Of a DNA stretch of 64,000 nt, positions 13,258-37,239 are shown in pieces (position 1 is the first letter of the stretch; each line of letters starts with the position of its first letter). This stretch comes from Acanthaster planci (lineage: Eukaryota > Echinodermata > Asteroidea > Valvatida > Acanthasteridae). The position numbers were made by a program, and so were the translations under genes. The stretch is taken from positions 403,044 to 467,043 of the forward strand of contig NW_019091471.1 of NCBI RefSeq assembly GCF_001949145.1, in the 5' to 3' direction. Below the pieces are notes generated by a model, which worked only from the letters and a program-made list of their open reading frames with translations, ran no database searches and was not told the origin of the DNA.

Positions 13258-13871
13258 TTACAGAGTCTTTGAATGGACACGCTGGTGCTTTACCAGGTAG
13301 GAGTTGCGCGTAAAGGCCATCCCGCAGATGTTGCATGGAAACGGTAGGACGTCCATGTGTGTCTCCTCATGGCATCTGAGGTTGTACTCAGTCTTGAACA
13401 TGCGGGGGCAGTACTGGCAGCCAAAGGGCTTGTCGGTGTTGTGCACTTTCATGTGCTGCCTGAGGTATACGGCTGCGCTGAACGTTTTGCCGCACTCATT
13501 ACAGCTGAAGGGCTTGTGGGACTGCTGGTGCTGCAGGTAGGGCTTCTCGGTCGAGAAGGTTTCACCACAATCCGAGCACGAATACTTAGGATTGTCGATG
13601 GATACCTCAGTGTGCCGTTGCTGGTGCCGTTTGAGATTCCAGAGAAACGTGAAAACCCGCCCGCACTCATAACATACATACTCTCCTCTGCCACTTTTCT
13701 TTTTCCTGGCTGGGGGCTTCTTGGCACCACCCCCTTTGGGCGGGTTGCTTGCTTTTCCTGTTTTCTGGCTGAGAAGTGTGGTCAGGGCCTTCTTTTTTAT
13801 TTTGGCGGACACTTGGAGATTGGAGGCATTTTTTTGGTGTGCAATGGCCTTGGTTCTGGTCTGTCTTTGGC
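13258..13871 (-). CDS. Terminal exon: five C2H2 zinc fingers
   Basis: This exon begins after a CACTAG acceptor and runs to the TAA-type stop at 13258. A basic linker (KKPPARKKKSGRG), a likely nuclear-localisation signal, precedes five classical fingers: YVCYECGRVF..H, YSCSDCGETF..H, FSCNECGKTF..H, FGCQYCPRMF..H and FPCNICGMAF..H. Each has C-x2-C and H-x3-H spacing. Linkers between fingers are mostly not the TGEKP consensus, so the protein is not a KRAB-like array. The frame is open upstream to an ATG at 13929, but that stretch lies between the acceptor and a SINE. I prefer the spliced start, because phase and reading frame fit the exon at 15902-16112. Confidence 0.88.
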
Positions 13872-16800
13872 CTAGTGTTTGACAAGACAAATCAGTGCAA
13901 TTCCAAGATGCAATATCAAAATTAGTCATATCTGTTCATCCAACAGCGTATTTAGCGTCAATTACAGGATGAAGTCACAAGAAGACAATGAATAAACGTT
14001 CAGTTTTAAAGGTGGGAGGAAAACCAGCATAAATATTCCAGGGAAACCCACAGAATCAGGCAGGGGCTGAAAACCCAGTGCTAGACTAAGTGGGATTTGA
14101 ACTCGACCCGCAGAGGTGGAAGGTGAGGAAAGAATCACTACACCAACCTGACTCTCCTACATGACATATGAAATACTCTGAAAAGTGGGAATACTTTTGA
14201 AAAAGTTCAGCTCAAGACTTGAAAATTCAGGACAATGCAGAGAAATGACTGGAGTGGTACCACAGACCATTATGACAGGTTAAATGAGTGCTGAGTTTGC
14301 AAAATACCGAGGACCACTGCCATGGATGTAACGTGCACATGCTCACACATCTGTACTGAACAAATCTGCAGATGCTGTACAAATACATGTATGTAGTGTG
14401 TTGGCTGCACCAAACTCTGTGATATGCCTGCATGTGAACCAGCTGGCGCTTATTGGATGCTTTTTTTTTTACAGGGCCTCATGAGAGTAGCCACGCGTAC
14501 AGCATCTTCCAAGCTTTCACACAGCATCCATAAAGCAGGCTTTGAGGCCAGGCCTTGGTCAATGCCTTGTTTGGTTGGGGATCACTATGCACTCTCCTCT
14601 CTATGGCAGTCCCTTGAATTCACTTCTTGGCAACTTCCCAGGAGTCATGGGTTGAAATTGAAACCTAGGTTGATATTGTTGAGGCAAGTTTGCTTCTTCC
14701 TCTTTCTTGACTTTAGCTAATCAGCCCTCTAAATAACGCGGCAGGTAGTTGATTAAAACCCACCATGTCTATACTCTCCAAATATCCAGCCCCTGGTTTT
14801 GCCATACCCAAATGGATTCAGCCAACAATTTCTTAACACGGGACTTATGGGTCGGTATTTTGCCAAATCTGGGAGATTTTAGAGGTTAGAATTGCTTCCT
14901 GGCCAAAAAATTCCCGGAATGGTATCTTTTCGACCCTGACAACCCTTAATTCTCCAACTGGTGAATAACTGAGGATTGTAAAGGGACTAAGGGTTAATTA
15001 GTCAGGCTGGCGTAGAGGTTCTTTCCTTGCCTGCTACTTCTGCAGTCCAGATTCAAATCTCGGCTCGGTCTACATGTGAGTTACATTTCACTCCCTACCT
15101 AATTCCATGGGTTTTACCCAAAATACTCCTTTGGGGTTTTCCACCAACCTCTAATTCTGTAACTGCTTCTCCCTGTTTCCTTGCTACATGTTCTTCAGGC
15201 TTGCGAGCTACAGTGCCTAGGGCACTTTTGAGGAATCCTTAGTGTCATTACCAGAAATGATTAATAATAATTATTCTAACATAAACCACCCCAGTAAGTT
15301 TCTCAGATTGCTTATTTGATGTCCCACATTCAAAAGGCTGCATTCCAAGTAATCCCTTTTTTGCAGGTCTGCAAGATTGTTGCTTGTGTCTTGACTTCAT
15401 GATTCCTGGCAGTGGTGTAGCTAGATTTCACTGGGGGAGGGCACAAGGGGGCACCTGCATCTTATGGGGAGGGACCAGCTCTCAGTGTATGGCTTTTTTG
15501 GGGCAAGTTTTTGTTAGCCTTGTCAAATACTCATTCATCTTGTTTTTTTTTGGGGGGGGGACCCACGGGGAATTTGTGGGGGAGGGAGGGCATGTCTCCC
15601 CCAGCTACGCCACTGATTCCTGGCTACACGGTCTATGGGTTTCTAGATTCAGACTAATATCCTTGAACTAAAATGTTACGAAAAGGCAGAAACCACCTAC
15701 ACAGGGCTGATTAGTCCCTCTGTTGGTAAAGCGCTTGCGTGAGTGGGGGAGGGAAGGGTCACACGTTCAAATCCCACTTGAGTCATTAACTTCGATCATC
15801 TTTATAACTATCATGAGAGCATCAAATCAGTTTGCCCATTCTGTTTATTTGAGGAAGTTAGTCTCCTGACGGATCTAGTTCTTTTCAAAATACACATGTA
15901 CCTTTTCTTGATGAAGAACCTCTTGCTTGTCTTTTCCGGTTGGTTGGCGGCCAGCGACAGACTGCCACACCAGCAGTCCTTGCACAACCGTAACAGTAAC
16001 TCGGCTTGTATGGCTCTTCGCTGTCAAGGTCGCTGCCTCCACTGTTGGCAAGAAGCCATTCCCTCTGCAGTCTCTCAATAGTTGCCTCCACATCTTCAAA
16101 TTCGTCCATCATCTCTTAAAACCCACAAGAGCTTACCGTCAATTCCTAAATGAATTTTAAAAAAACCCTGATCAAAATGACTCAAGATGGGGGTGGAAGA
16201 GTAAATGGGTGAGTTTTGAGCATGGAAGTACAAGTACATGCACAAATTTAAGGCAGCACCTTGGACAGTGGTGTGTATCTGTGCACACAAATGCAATGGA
16301 TGGGGATGACCAAAATTGTCGCCCTGGAAAGGGAGAGGAACATTCTCAGGAGGTTGGAAAAATTGAAAGTTATTTCAAAATCTGCATTTTAGGCTTCTGA
16401 CCACCATAACATGCAGGAATGATCAAAGGACCCCTCGCTTCCCCTTTCCAAAGAAAAACATTTACACAAAACTGTACACATCATAACCTCTCCCCTCTGT
16501 AAAAGCAATCCCTGCATTCACACCCAGAGCTTGTGTACTGGTGCACTACCTAGGGTGGTCAAAGTTAATCTGGTAATCGAATGTAATAACAGTGGCATTG
16601 GTACTGCCAGCTTGCTCTGTGGTGTTACAATCATCAGGCCAGACATCCCATCATGCTGCATCCGAGGTTCATTTGGGGGGTCACAACCATGGCTATATGG
16701 GTTAATAAAACAGGCAGCTGCAGTGTGGCCTGACCTTTGATGAGGACTTTGGAGACTTTGGGTCAAGGGAGAACAGTAAATGAGGGGAGCACTTCTAACG

Positions 16801-19800
16801 GCCACTGTGGCAGAAACAGTGCTAAGAGGTTCAGGGCCTATTTCTGGCACCTAGCTGCCATGAGAAGCAAAACCCGAGAACAGCAATTTCAATCAAGAAT
16901 CTGAAAAAAAAATGTAAATTCTAGACCCTGTCCCAGTGGTCCAACAATGACAGCATGAAGGACAAAATGGAATCCAAACAGATAATTGGTCATGATGAAT
17001 TGAATCCACCTGCTGGACCTTCCTTCAACCAAGTGACTCTATGCACACACACACATGGGTAAACCACCTAATCCTGACATGCACCACAGCACCACCCGGT
17101 CACTGCACTGACCTGAGATGAATTAAAGTCTGTCGACTTGGCAAAGTCTATGACATGACAAAGGGTCTAAATGAACTAATTCACTCCCCATGATGAACTA
17201 CACATATGGATGTCTGTGTTGAGACCGTGCATTCCCAAGGAGCGAACAGGCAACTTTCATTACGGAACCTCTTCCATGTTCTGCAATCCACTTAATGCTC
17301 AAACACTGAGACCAGGCCTCACCTCACACATGAGATTATTCAGGTCAATGATGAAACACTTGACACAGTATCGCGCATGCTTATGATGTGAACCACTGCA
17401 GAACACAGCATGTACATGTACTTGGGATCCACTGCATGCTACACAGTACACACAGCCAATGTCTGGGTCAGACAGTTGGTCATTAGCCATAATATGCAAT
17501 GGGGTAATGACCACCTCAGAATTGCAAGGAAAAGAAACTCATGCTGCATCTAAATCTGTTGTCTAGATCTAGGTTTAGGTCTTCACTCCGTTGGAAATAC
17601 ACGGAGATGCAAAGACAGTAGACCTTGCCGTAGCTCCGGAAGCCCATTTCGGACATGGCTTCAGATGGTCCTATCACATCACCCCAGCCAAGAGATCACT
17701 GGCAATACAGTACATTGCTTTCTGATACAAAAGACAAACTAAATTTGAAAGGAGAATTAACCTTTCATAGCTACAGATGCACTGTCAGACAAAGTAAGAT
17801 TTACTGTAATGCCCATGGAGTCAGAACAAAAAGAGGGCCACGTGACTCTGAGTCAACCCTCATGTAATAAAAGAAAACCACAGGCCCTGTCCCTGATGCA
17901 GTTGATTAATTCAGGGAGTTGATGATCCTCAGCTCGGCATCATCTCTTTGAAGTTTACTTCTGGATAGTCGTTTTCTGTTCATTCTCTAATGCACTATGG
18001 ATAGGGCTGTGGGAAGTGGGGATGTCCAAGGCAAATCTGGATAGACAACATTGAAGAATGGACAGGATAGGAGACATAGTGTCTCATGGGACTTGCAGAA
18101 AATCGAGCTGGCTAGAACCACTTGTCACCTTAATGGTTGTTTGGCTGTAGAGTTTTATGAGAATGACAATGATGAACCACTTCAACATGGTACATGTGCT
18201 ACACAGAGTACACTGATTTGACGAGGTGTTTCAAATAACATTAAGACTCAGTCAAGAGAACCAACAAGGTAACATAAAGACTCCGTCAAGAGGACCAACA
18301 AGGTAATATTGTGATTTTATTTATCAGGTGCCATTGTTTCCACATGGGCTCAGGAACGAATGACCCCAAATTGAACACAATCCCACACATGGCTATCAAC
18401 ATGTTCTATCTACTGCAGCATATCCTCATTTGAATGGAAAAGAATGCTTGGCCACAAATGAAACATGTACATATGGATATGCACATGTACATATATGATG
18501 TACATGTAGATGAAATGCAACAAGAAAACCTTACTCTAACTTGTGAGAGAGCTGACTGTGGATCTACATGGGAATAAATTCTTTCTGGTCACTCAGAAAC
18601 TCTAGTTCCATGCAGTGAAACCAGATGGCAGTAAGTGACGAGTTGATTACAGAGAGGGTTAGGTATGCTGGCTGCTTCCACTACACAGGCTTTAAATGTT
18701 ACCATCAACGAGAGAGGACTGCCACAAAGCCATCAAAGTGGCGAAGGGTGACCACTCAGCATGGTTGCACATCACAATGCAATCCCTGCTAACCCACCTC
18801 TACCTGTAATTTAGAGGTAAACTGATAGTACTCCATGGTATACTCTAGGTAAAGTTGACATAACCTCCAATGAATCCACCATAGACACGATTGCCAGTCA
18901 TGACAGTGACAATCACGCCCTCTGCAGCGGTGATCAACAATAAACCATCACACAGGATTCATTGATAATGACGCTGAACTCAGGGAATCAGAACTACGAG
19001 ATATCAGGTTTATCAACTACCCCTGAATGTTATATTCATTGATACACCTGATTCTTGGAGTTTCATATTTGCTGTAGTGTGCTGCTTCTGGATCCCATAT
19101 ACATGTAGCTGCCTACTGTCCAGGAAGCAGTGACCTGATGCTCTTGAAACTGACAAAATTGGATTGCTGAACATTTTCAGCCTGCTCCGTTGGCTTTCGT
19201 ATTCATATGAGAGGAATTAAGCCCATGGATGCCGACATGGGATCAAGTGGTCACTGGTCATATGTGACCAGCTGATGACATCAAGCTGACAAGAATGGCC
19301 TGAACAGTGTTGCTGGCATTAGCCTAGAGTTCTTCTCATCATGAGCTTAAAACCAGGCAGAAACCTCAATATGTACATCGTGCAATCAATGCAGCAAATA
19401 TGTCTCAAGCTGAAGCACCCCCAATCAGTTGAAAAGAGCTGCGCTGGTTGGGAGTATTCATTTTGTTGATAGTGATGTGACTGCACTGCTTGCGTTTCCT
19501 AATTGTTTGTGAACCAGCAGTGTGCAGTTAACGCTAAAGGAGCCTCTACTGCTAAGGAAATAGCGCCCTCTCTTGGTCTAGCTCGAGGCCCATAATATGT
19601 GCAAATGACGATCACCACACATCACTCCAGGTCTATGGAGACCCAATCTAAGTGGCTGGCTTCAGCCTTCAGGGTCTACAACAATGGGCTCCAGTTTATC
19701 TCAACTTCAGAAGGAAAGACATCTTAGCAATCTTTCTTGAAGGTGTTGGAAACTGCACAAAACCCATAAAGTTCCCAGTTCTCTAAAACACAAAGCATAA

Positions 19801-20871
19801 CCTTAGCAAATCAGATTCCTTAGCCACTGTCCTTGTTTTCTCAACGGGATACCAGCAAAGACTGTCCCTCTGAGCTCTGAAACCTAGAAACACTGGATCT
19901 CAATGCTGGAGTCATTCATAAGCACATGATGCAATAAATTTTTCACTCATAAAGACTCGCATTAAGCCTATCCATTTTCGACAATGCACAGTACATGTAT
20001 ATATAACACTTGACAAATGAAAACTGCTGGAGATGACATAAAACTGCATCAGCTGTGACATTCACTGTTTGACAGCCACTGCTTCAAATATTCGATCTCT
20101 TTAATGAATTATTGGCAACACTATTACAGAATTAAACAAGTGTGTCACATGTTTCTGTTCAGTTTTACACAAGAAGAAACTTTGATAACACCCTCTTACA
20201 CAAGACAATTAAGTTCCAGCCTCTACCTTTAGTTGGGGTTTATTGCTCACAGACAAGCAATTTTTTTTTTTAAAAAGTTACACGCACAAATTTAACAAAA
20301 TTAATCCATTATCCAGACTAAACTTGAAGTACTTTATTAAGCCCAGGACTACATTAAACCGAGGACTCAAGAAATTGTCCAACTTATAGCAGTCTTGCAC
20401 ATTTTGCACAATTTCTTTGCATACCAAATTGGGCATCCTTCGCCAATCACGAAAGCTGTTCTGAGTCTATGTTTTATAGCTCTATGGTGCACTCCGTCAC
20501 GTTCAGAAATGCACACAGGATGTCATAGCCTTGCACCTTTATTTATCATTAATGCCTGGTTAAATGACGTTTCAGGTCAAGACAACCATAACAACGGAAG
20601 CAGCACTAGGCCTATCACCAACAGCAGCTTCCCATCGACAGGAAACTTAGATGTTCAACACCCCAATGAAATCATACACAAACAAGATCCTCCCCTGATC
20701 CAATGATCTCCAGACTTCACAAGTGCACACGCTACCTGTAGCCCGCGTGTCAACGTACGTACCTGCAAACGTAACGCCGCAGAAATGCAACCCCAACGAC
20801 CGGAGCTTCCAAAGGATCCGAGGTACAGCGTTTATAAAGAGCGACCTCAAGAGTCGAGTCTTTCCGAGCAT
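13258..20871 (-). CDS. C2H2 zinc-finger protein with Cys-rich N-terminal module (4-exon model)
   Basis: The proposed exons, 5' to 3' on the minus strand, are 20763-20871, 17323-17462, 15902-16112 and 13258-13871, giving 357 residues. All three joins are phase-compatible: G|AC, phase 0, and G|GC. The terminal exon is solid and carries five C2H2 fingers. The middle exons encode a Cys-rich stretch (IGCVYCVAC ... YCVKCFIIDLNNLMCE) leading into an acidic helix (MMDEFEDVEATIERLQREW), then a second Cys cluster (YCYGCARTAGVAVC). The order CxxC, CxxC, then an amphipathic helix recalls ZAD-type dimerisation modules that precede C2H2 arrays, but this is inference. The first exon (MLGKTRLLRSLFINAVPRIL...) is the weakest. 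The protein is probably a nuclear DNA-binding regulator. It is head to head with MCM9. Confidence 0.5.
13930..14152 (-). repeat. tRNA-derived SINE, copy on minus strand
   Basis: Read on the minus strand it starts GTCAGGTTGGTGTAGTG. It has a B-box-like GAGTTCAAATCCCAC and a body with 'GGGTTTTCAGCC' and 'AATATTTATG', and ends GTTGGATGAACAGAT. The same layout recurs at 22308-22550. Its 3' end abuts the in-frame ATG upstream of the zinc-finger exon, which argues against that ATG being ancestral coding sequence. Confidence 0.7.
15000..15250 (+). repeat. tRNA-derived SINE, diverged copy
   Basis: It begins GTCAGGCTGGCGTAGAGGTT, with a B-box-like AGATTCAAATCTC, and continues with 'CTACCTAATTCCATGGG' and 'CCACCAACCTCTAA'. 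These are the same landmarks, in the same order, as the copies at 13930-14152 and 22308-22550. The 3' part has diverged and the GTTGGATGAACA tail is absent. Confidence 0.55.
15410..15615. mobile_element. hAT-type MITE, family B, intact copy with 8-bp TSD
   Basis: The 206-base element starts CAGTGGTGTAGCTAG and ends AGCTACGCCACTG, an imperfect terminal inverted repeat. It is flanked on both sides by the 8-base direct repeat ATTCCTGG (15402-15409 and 15616-15623), the target-site size typical of hAT transposons. The interior is G-rich with poly-G runs and has no real coding potential. It is intronic to the zinc-finger gene. Confidence 0.88.
15700..15790 (+). repeat. tRNA-like SINE head
   Basis: The sequence resembles a tRNA 5' half (CTGTTGGTAAAGCGCTTGCG) followed about 35 bases later by a B-box-like CGTTCAAATCCCAC. 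The acceptor stem and anticodon region are not tRNA-like, so I call it a SINE fragment and not a tRNA gene. Confidence 0.45.
15902..16112 (-). CDS. Internal exon: acidic helix and second Cys cluster
   Basis: The exon is 70 codons plus one base, ending AAAAG before GTACAT. It encodes an acidic, probably helical segment (MMDEFEDVEATIERLQREWL), a Ser/Asp linker, the cluster YCYGCARTAGVAVC, and a basic end (PPTNRKRQARGSSSRK). The acceptor (TTTTAAGAG) has a weak polypyrimidine tract. The leftover G joins the next exon's GC to give Gly, keeping the zinc-finger frame. The ATG pair at its start could alternatively be the true initiation site. Confidence 0.55.
17323..17462 (-). CDS. Internal exon: Cys/His-rich module
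   Basis: The exon follows a CTGACCCAG acceptor with a branch-like CTAAT about 20 bases upstream, and ends TGTGAG before GTGAGG. It encodes 46 residues with Cys spaced as CVYCVAC, a CSGS pair, and YCVKC, with several His between, which suggests zinc binding. An in-frame ATG at 17490 is an alternative start. The function is not known. The position before a C2H2 array suggests a protein-protein or dimerisation module. Confidence 0.5.
17463..20762. other. Large intron of the zinc-finger gene model
   Basis: No coding exon was recognised here on either strand. It contains one family-C MITE-like copy (17542-17661), occasional TACATGTA units (about 18470-18510) and otherwise unique-looking AT-rich DNA. 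If the first exon of the model is wrong, the true 5' end may lie in this stretch. Confidence 0.4.
17542..17661 (-). mobile_element. MITE-like element, family C, copy 1
   Basis: In reverse complement it reads GAAGCCATGTCCGAAATGGG, then GGAGCTACGGCAAGGTCTAC, then ACGGAGTGAAGACCTAAACC, and ends with CAGATTTAGATGCAGC. It matches the copies at 24864-24986 and 44706-44823 along its whole length of about 120 bases. Confidence 0.6.
20763..20871 (-). CDS. Candidate first exon of the zinc-finger gene
   Basis: From an ATG at 20871 the frame encodes MLGKTRLLRSLFINAVPRIL, WKLRSLGLHFCGVTFA, and ends GCAG before GTACGT, a good donor. The leftover G joins the AC of the exon at 17462 to give Asp. The peptide is rich in Arg/Lys/Leu with no acidic residue, which resembles a mitochondrial presequence and is odd for a zinc-finger protein. 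It could instead be 5' UTR with the true start further downstream. Confidence 0.3.
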
Positions 20872-21601
20872 GGTTTACGCGCGCCTTCTGGCGCCGGCAT
20901 AGATGGCAGAACAGCCTAGCCTGTACCTGATCATGGAGCGCGCCGTTTGAAGCCTACATAAAGTACAGGACGTCGTTACATAATTACATGTAGCAGCCAC
21001 GGCCAATGCTGGGCTAGTTTCGCCAGTGCCCTGCTGTGTAGTTGTATCTTTTTCCAATAAAACTGCAGCTGGGCTTACGAATATGATGGCGTTCACCACG
21101 AGTTCGTCAAAAGCCTATGGTGACAGAAAGAGCCATTGAATGATGTGACATGATGTGAAGATCAAGGAACAGTTCCTGGCTTTATGGTTATGTGATTTTA
21201 ATTATAGCCTAACAAACGTTAAATGGTGAGATGAGCATTAGGCATAACACCTCGCGTCAAACCATGGAGGGAGGCCAAAGGAACACAAACTGTAACTAAA
21301 TAACTGCCACTGTGACACTGAGTGAATATATGACAGTTCTAGTTCCGGATTGGGATCAGTTGATTAATTAAAGTAAACAAGAGTTAGGCCTAGGCTCATA
21401 CTCATAGTCAAGATTAAACATAGCCTAACTAACTAGTCTCAATAACCAAGCCTATTTTAAGATTTCTTTACAACAATTTCAGTGTCTCTATATTTTATTT
21501 CTTATTTGTGTTTTCTCTTGTCTACATACTGTAAAAAAGAAAGATGAATTCAGGAGAATTCCCATTGTGCATAGGGAGTTAATCAGATAAAAGCAACAAA
21601 A
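20872..21601. promoter_or_regulatory. Probable bidirectional promoter between zinc-finger gene and MCM9
   Basis: The two divergent coding starts are 730 bases apart. The sequence from about 20745 to 21080 is locally enriched in CG dinucleotides (for example GCGCGCCTTCTGGCGCCGGC), unlike the surrounding AT-rich DNA, and would suit a CpG-type promoter. The GGCGCC and GCGCGCC cores are compatible with E2F-like sites, as expected for a replication/repair gene, but this is only suggestive. No TATA box was identified. Confidence 0.4.
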
Positions 21602-34248
<12,647 letters not shown>

Positions 34249-35332
34249 TTTTACTGAAAGAAGACACAAAGTAGATGTATATCACACATTGTCAAAGACT
34301 TTCATCTAAAATGACAATATCCTAGTTTTCCATTAAGTAATTCCATAAAAATTGTTAAACAAGCTTTGATTGTACCCCTTTAGCTTGATATTTTTCTACT
34401 GAATAATTGTGTTGAATTCATTTATTTTTTTTACTGAAAATCAAACTCGACATTAAATACAAATGCTACAGATGTGTAGAATGATTCTGACATGTCATTC
34501 AGTGTATAGTTTGAAGCATGCAAAATCATTTATATCAAGACATGATACACGAACACATAATGTAAGTACATCATTTGTCAAGTGGGAGACGTTTTCATTG
34601 GCCATTTGTTGGATTTCTTGCTTCATTTAGATGCAACATGTTCAATATTGTTCACAGTGGCTTATCTTTCTGGAGGAAATTAAATGGTTTTAGATATCGT
34701 TTTTTAACTTTAGAAAAGACCGACCCTTAAACATTAGATCACACTAGCAATTTAGTTTTAGTTTACAATTTTACTGAGCCAAAACAAGTCTTGTTAAATA
34801 TAAATATTAATAGACTGATATTGTGCCCACTAAGCCATGTGACCTATAGTGGATATTAGCTATCAGCAAACATGGGGTGTAATCCCTTAGCAAAGAGCAT
34901 CATACGTGTAAGTTACCAAACATAAAGCTAGGGTTACTCGGACTACTAATGTGCTGAATACTATTATATTGAAACCGGCTTCATTTTTGGTAAACAACAC
35001 TCAAAACACACTTAGCTGTGGGAGGATGCCAGGTTTGTTGATGTTTGATACCTACTGTAGGTCACATGACTTGGGGGCAGAATCGGTTAATTGCTTTTCA
35101 GTTTTGATTTGGAAAAAATTTACCACGCATCATGGCTAACTTGTCAAAATTGGTTACATCTTTTGATAATTGTATAAAAGTTTTATACAGCGACTCCAAA
35201 AATTACATTCTTTTAAATAAAAACTTTCTGAACAAGCATTAATTGAAACGAAACAAAACCAAATAACAAAGATTTGGTGGCCCGCAAATACTGTTTGTAA
35301 TTTCCGAGTACAATTACCGTATACATGTAATA

Positions 35333-35476
35333 CAGGCATGCAACTTTTCCTCGGATCAGCTGATTTCCTCATTTTTCACTTCACACTCCTGCCATTGAAA
35401 CTTGAACAAACTCTGCAAAGAGCCTAGCGAGGATAGGAATATCCTCGTTTTTGTCAAAGTCCAAGTTGCATGCCTG
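35333..35476. mobile_element. 144-bp MITE-like element with 6-bp TSD
   Basis: The element starts CAGGCATGCAACTT and ends with its perfect complement AAGTTGCATGCCTG, a 14-base terminal inverted repeat. It is flanked by the direct repeat GTAATA at 35327-35332 and 35477-35482. The interior has no coding potential. Confidence 0.82.
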
Positions 35477-37239
35477 GTAATACAAGATTGTTCGTACACT
35501 ACTTTTTCCTGTTTGATTTTTAGCAAACAGAGCTCTTAAGTTTTCAGTGCACAGAGTTAGTCTCATATAGTGGCACTCTGTGTTAGGAAGATACTTAGCT
35601 GACGAGGGCAGGAATATGTAAGTACTCTTCCAAGAAAAACTTCAACAAAATTAACAAGGCCCACGTTTAAATTATAATATACAACCTTGTCTTTATTCCA
35701 CACACAACAAGGGACTGTCAAATATTAAAAAAAACGGTGAGAGTGGCTTGCAAGTTATTGTATTGAAAACTTGGAGCATAGTTATTGATTGCAGAATTTT
35801 TTAGGGAAAAAAATCATAAAATCAACCCTTTAAATTTGTTGCAAAACGATTCCCACCAGTTGTGTGTTGAGTGCGTATTGTAACATTTCAACCAATTTAA
35901 AGGGCAGCAGTGATTTGTTTCTCAGACAATTTTTTCTGCAACTTTATTCCCTTGTTTAAATTGATTTACGAAAACTATTTGAAATCCCTTTTAGTTTAAA
36001 TTTATTAAAAAATGCATTTTTTTAAACAGTCAAACTTGCTAATACTTTCCTTGCCAACTGAGGTTGCTGTGATATCATCCAGGGAAGACGTGGTTCAGTG
36101 CACTGGCTTTTCTGTTCAAATTGCAAACCCAGAATTCATTCACTAAAAACATTTCTGAGATGGGGGTTACTTGCTCGCTTGCTAATTGCTGTGTATTTTC
36201 ACAACAATGTATCACCAAAGCAAAGGGAATTTAGGCCAGCAAAACCTATTAAAAAACATTTTGTGGACAAACCAATGTAACCTTTAGGTTTTCTTCCCGC
36301 GATGACTCCACAGGTTTTTCTTATGAATATGGAATTACTCAGCATAAAAGCAAAAAAAAAAAGGTGGCATGATCAGGGGAAACAAATTGAAAACGAAGAT
36401 AACTGAGACACAAAAGTGCATTCTGGGGGTTTAATTGCATTTTTAAATGCATTTCAGAACCCCCTTTCATTAGGGAGAAGCAGAAAGAAACTAGTCTTCT
36501 TTGTAGCGTTAATAATAATTTAATAAAAGATAGATATTGAACGCATCCCTTCACTTTAGATATCAAATTGACATAAGTTTAAAACAAACTAGGATGGTCA
36601 TCTCGTTTCAAGGAGTAATCGACTTTGAGCCAAAGAAAACCAGACTGTCAAAGTTCACCTTTTGATTCGGCATTGATCTGAATTGTTTCGTAACCTCGGC
36701 AACGACACAGTGTCCCGTGTGGAATAATTCGGAAGCACATGGTAAAGCCCCAATAAGCAAGTTGTTTGCCAAGAAACTTTGAGAAACGACCCTTGTGTCT
36801 GATTGTTATACATGTACATGCCGGAGTGTGAAGTAGCGTTCAATTTTGAGAGAAAAGTTGAGCCAGACATTTACTAGAAATGCACAGTCATTTTCAGAAG
36901 CGACGTTCCCCAAGACTAAACCCAGTTCCTTTATAGAACTGGTAAACGAAGACAAGACTACCCAATGAACAAGTCTTAAATTTTTGAAATAATAAATAAT
37001 TGTATCTGAAATAATGAACAATTCTTATTTTTTCAGATTTGTCAAGAGTTATCCTTTACTCGAAAGTAGATGTAAAAATGCCGAAAAGGCAATCTTGAAG
37101 GCCAGTTATACATGTACTTAGCGCGAAAACGAAGCGAATTTGTGACGCCCGCTTTATTGCACAGGAATTTACACAAACGTAACGGCACGGACAGGCGAAG
37201 GTGATGAAGCAAATTGGACTTCGCGACGAATTGGCAACA

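Noticed and set aside
13357-13875. 172-codon plus-strand open frame
   Set aside because: It is the antisense shadow of the five-finger exon; the minus strand has clear C2H2 motifs.
15700-15790. Possible tRNA gene
   Set aside because: Only A- and B-box-like segments; no acceptor stem or proper cloverleaf, so a SINE head is more likely.
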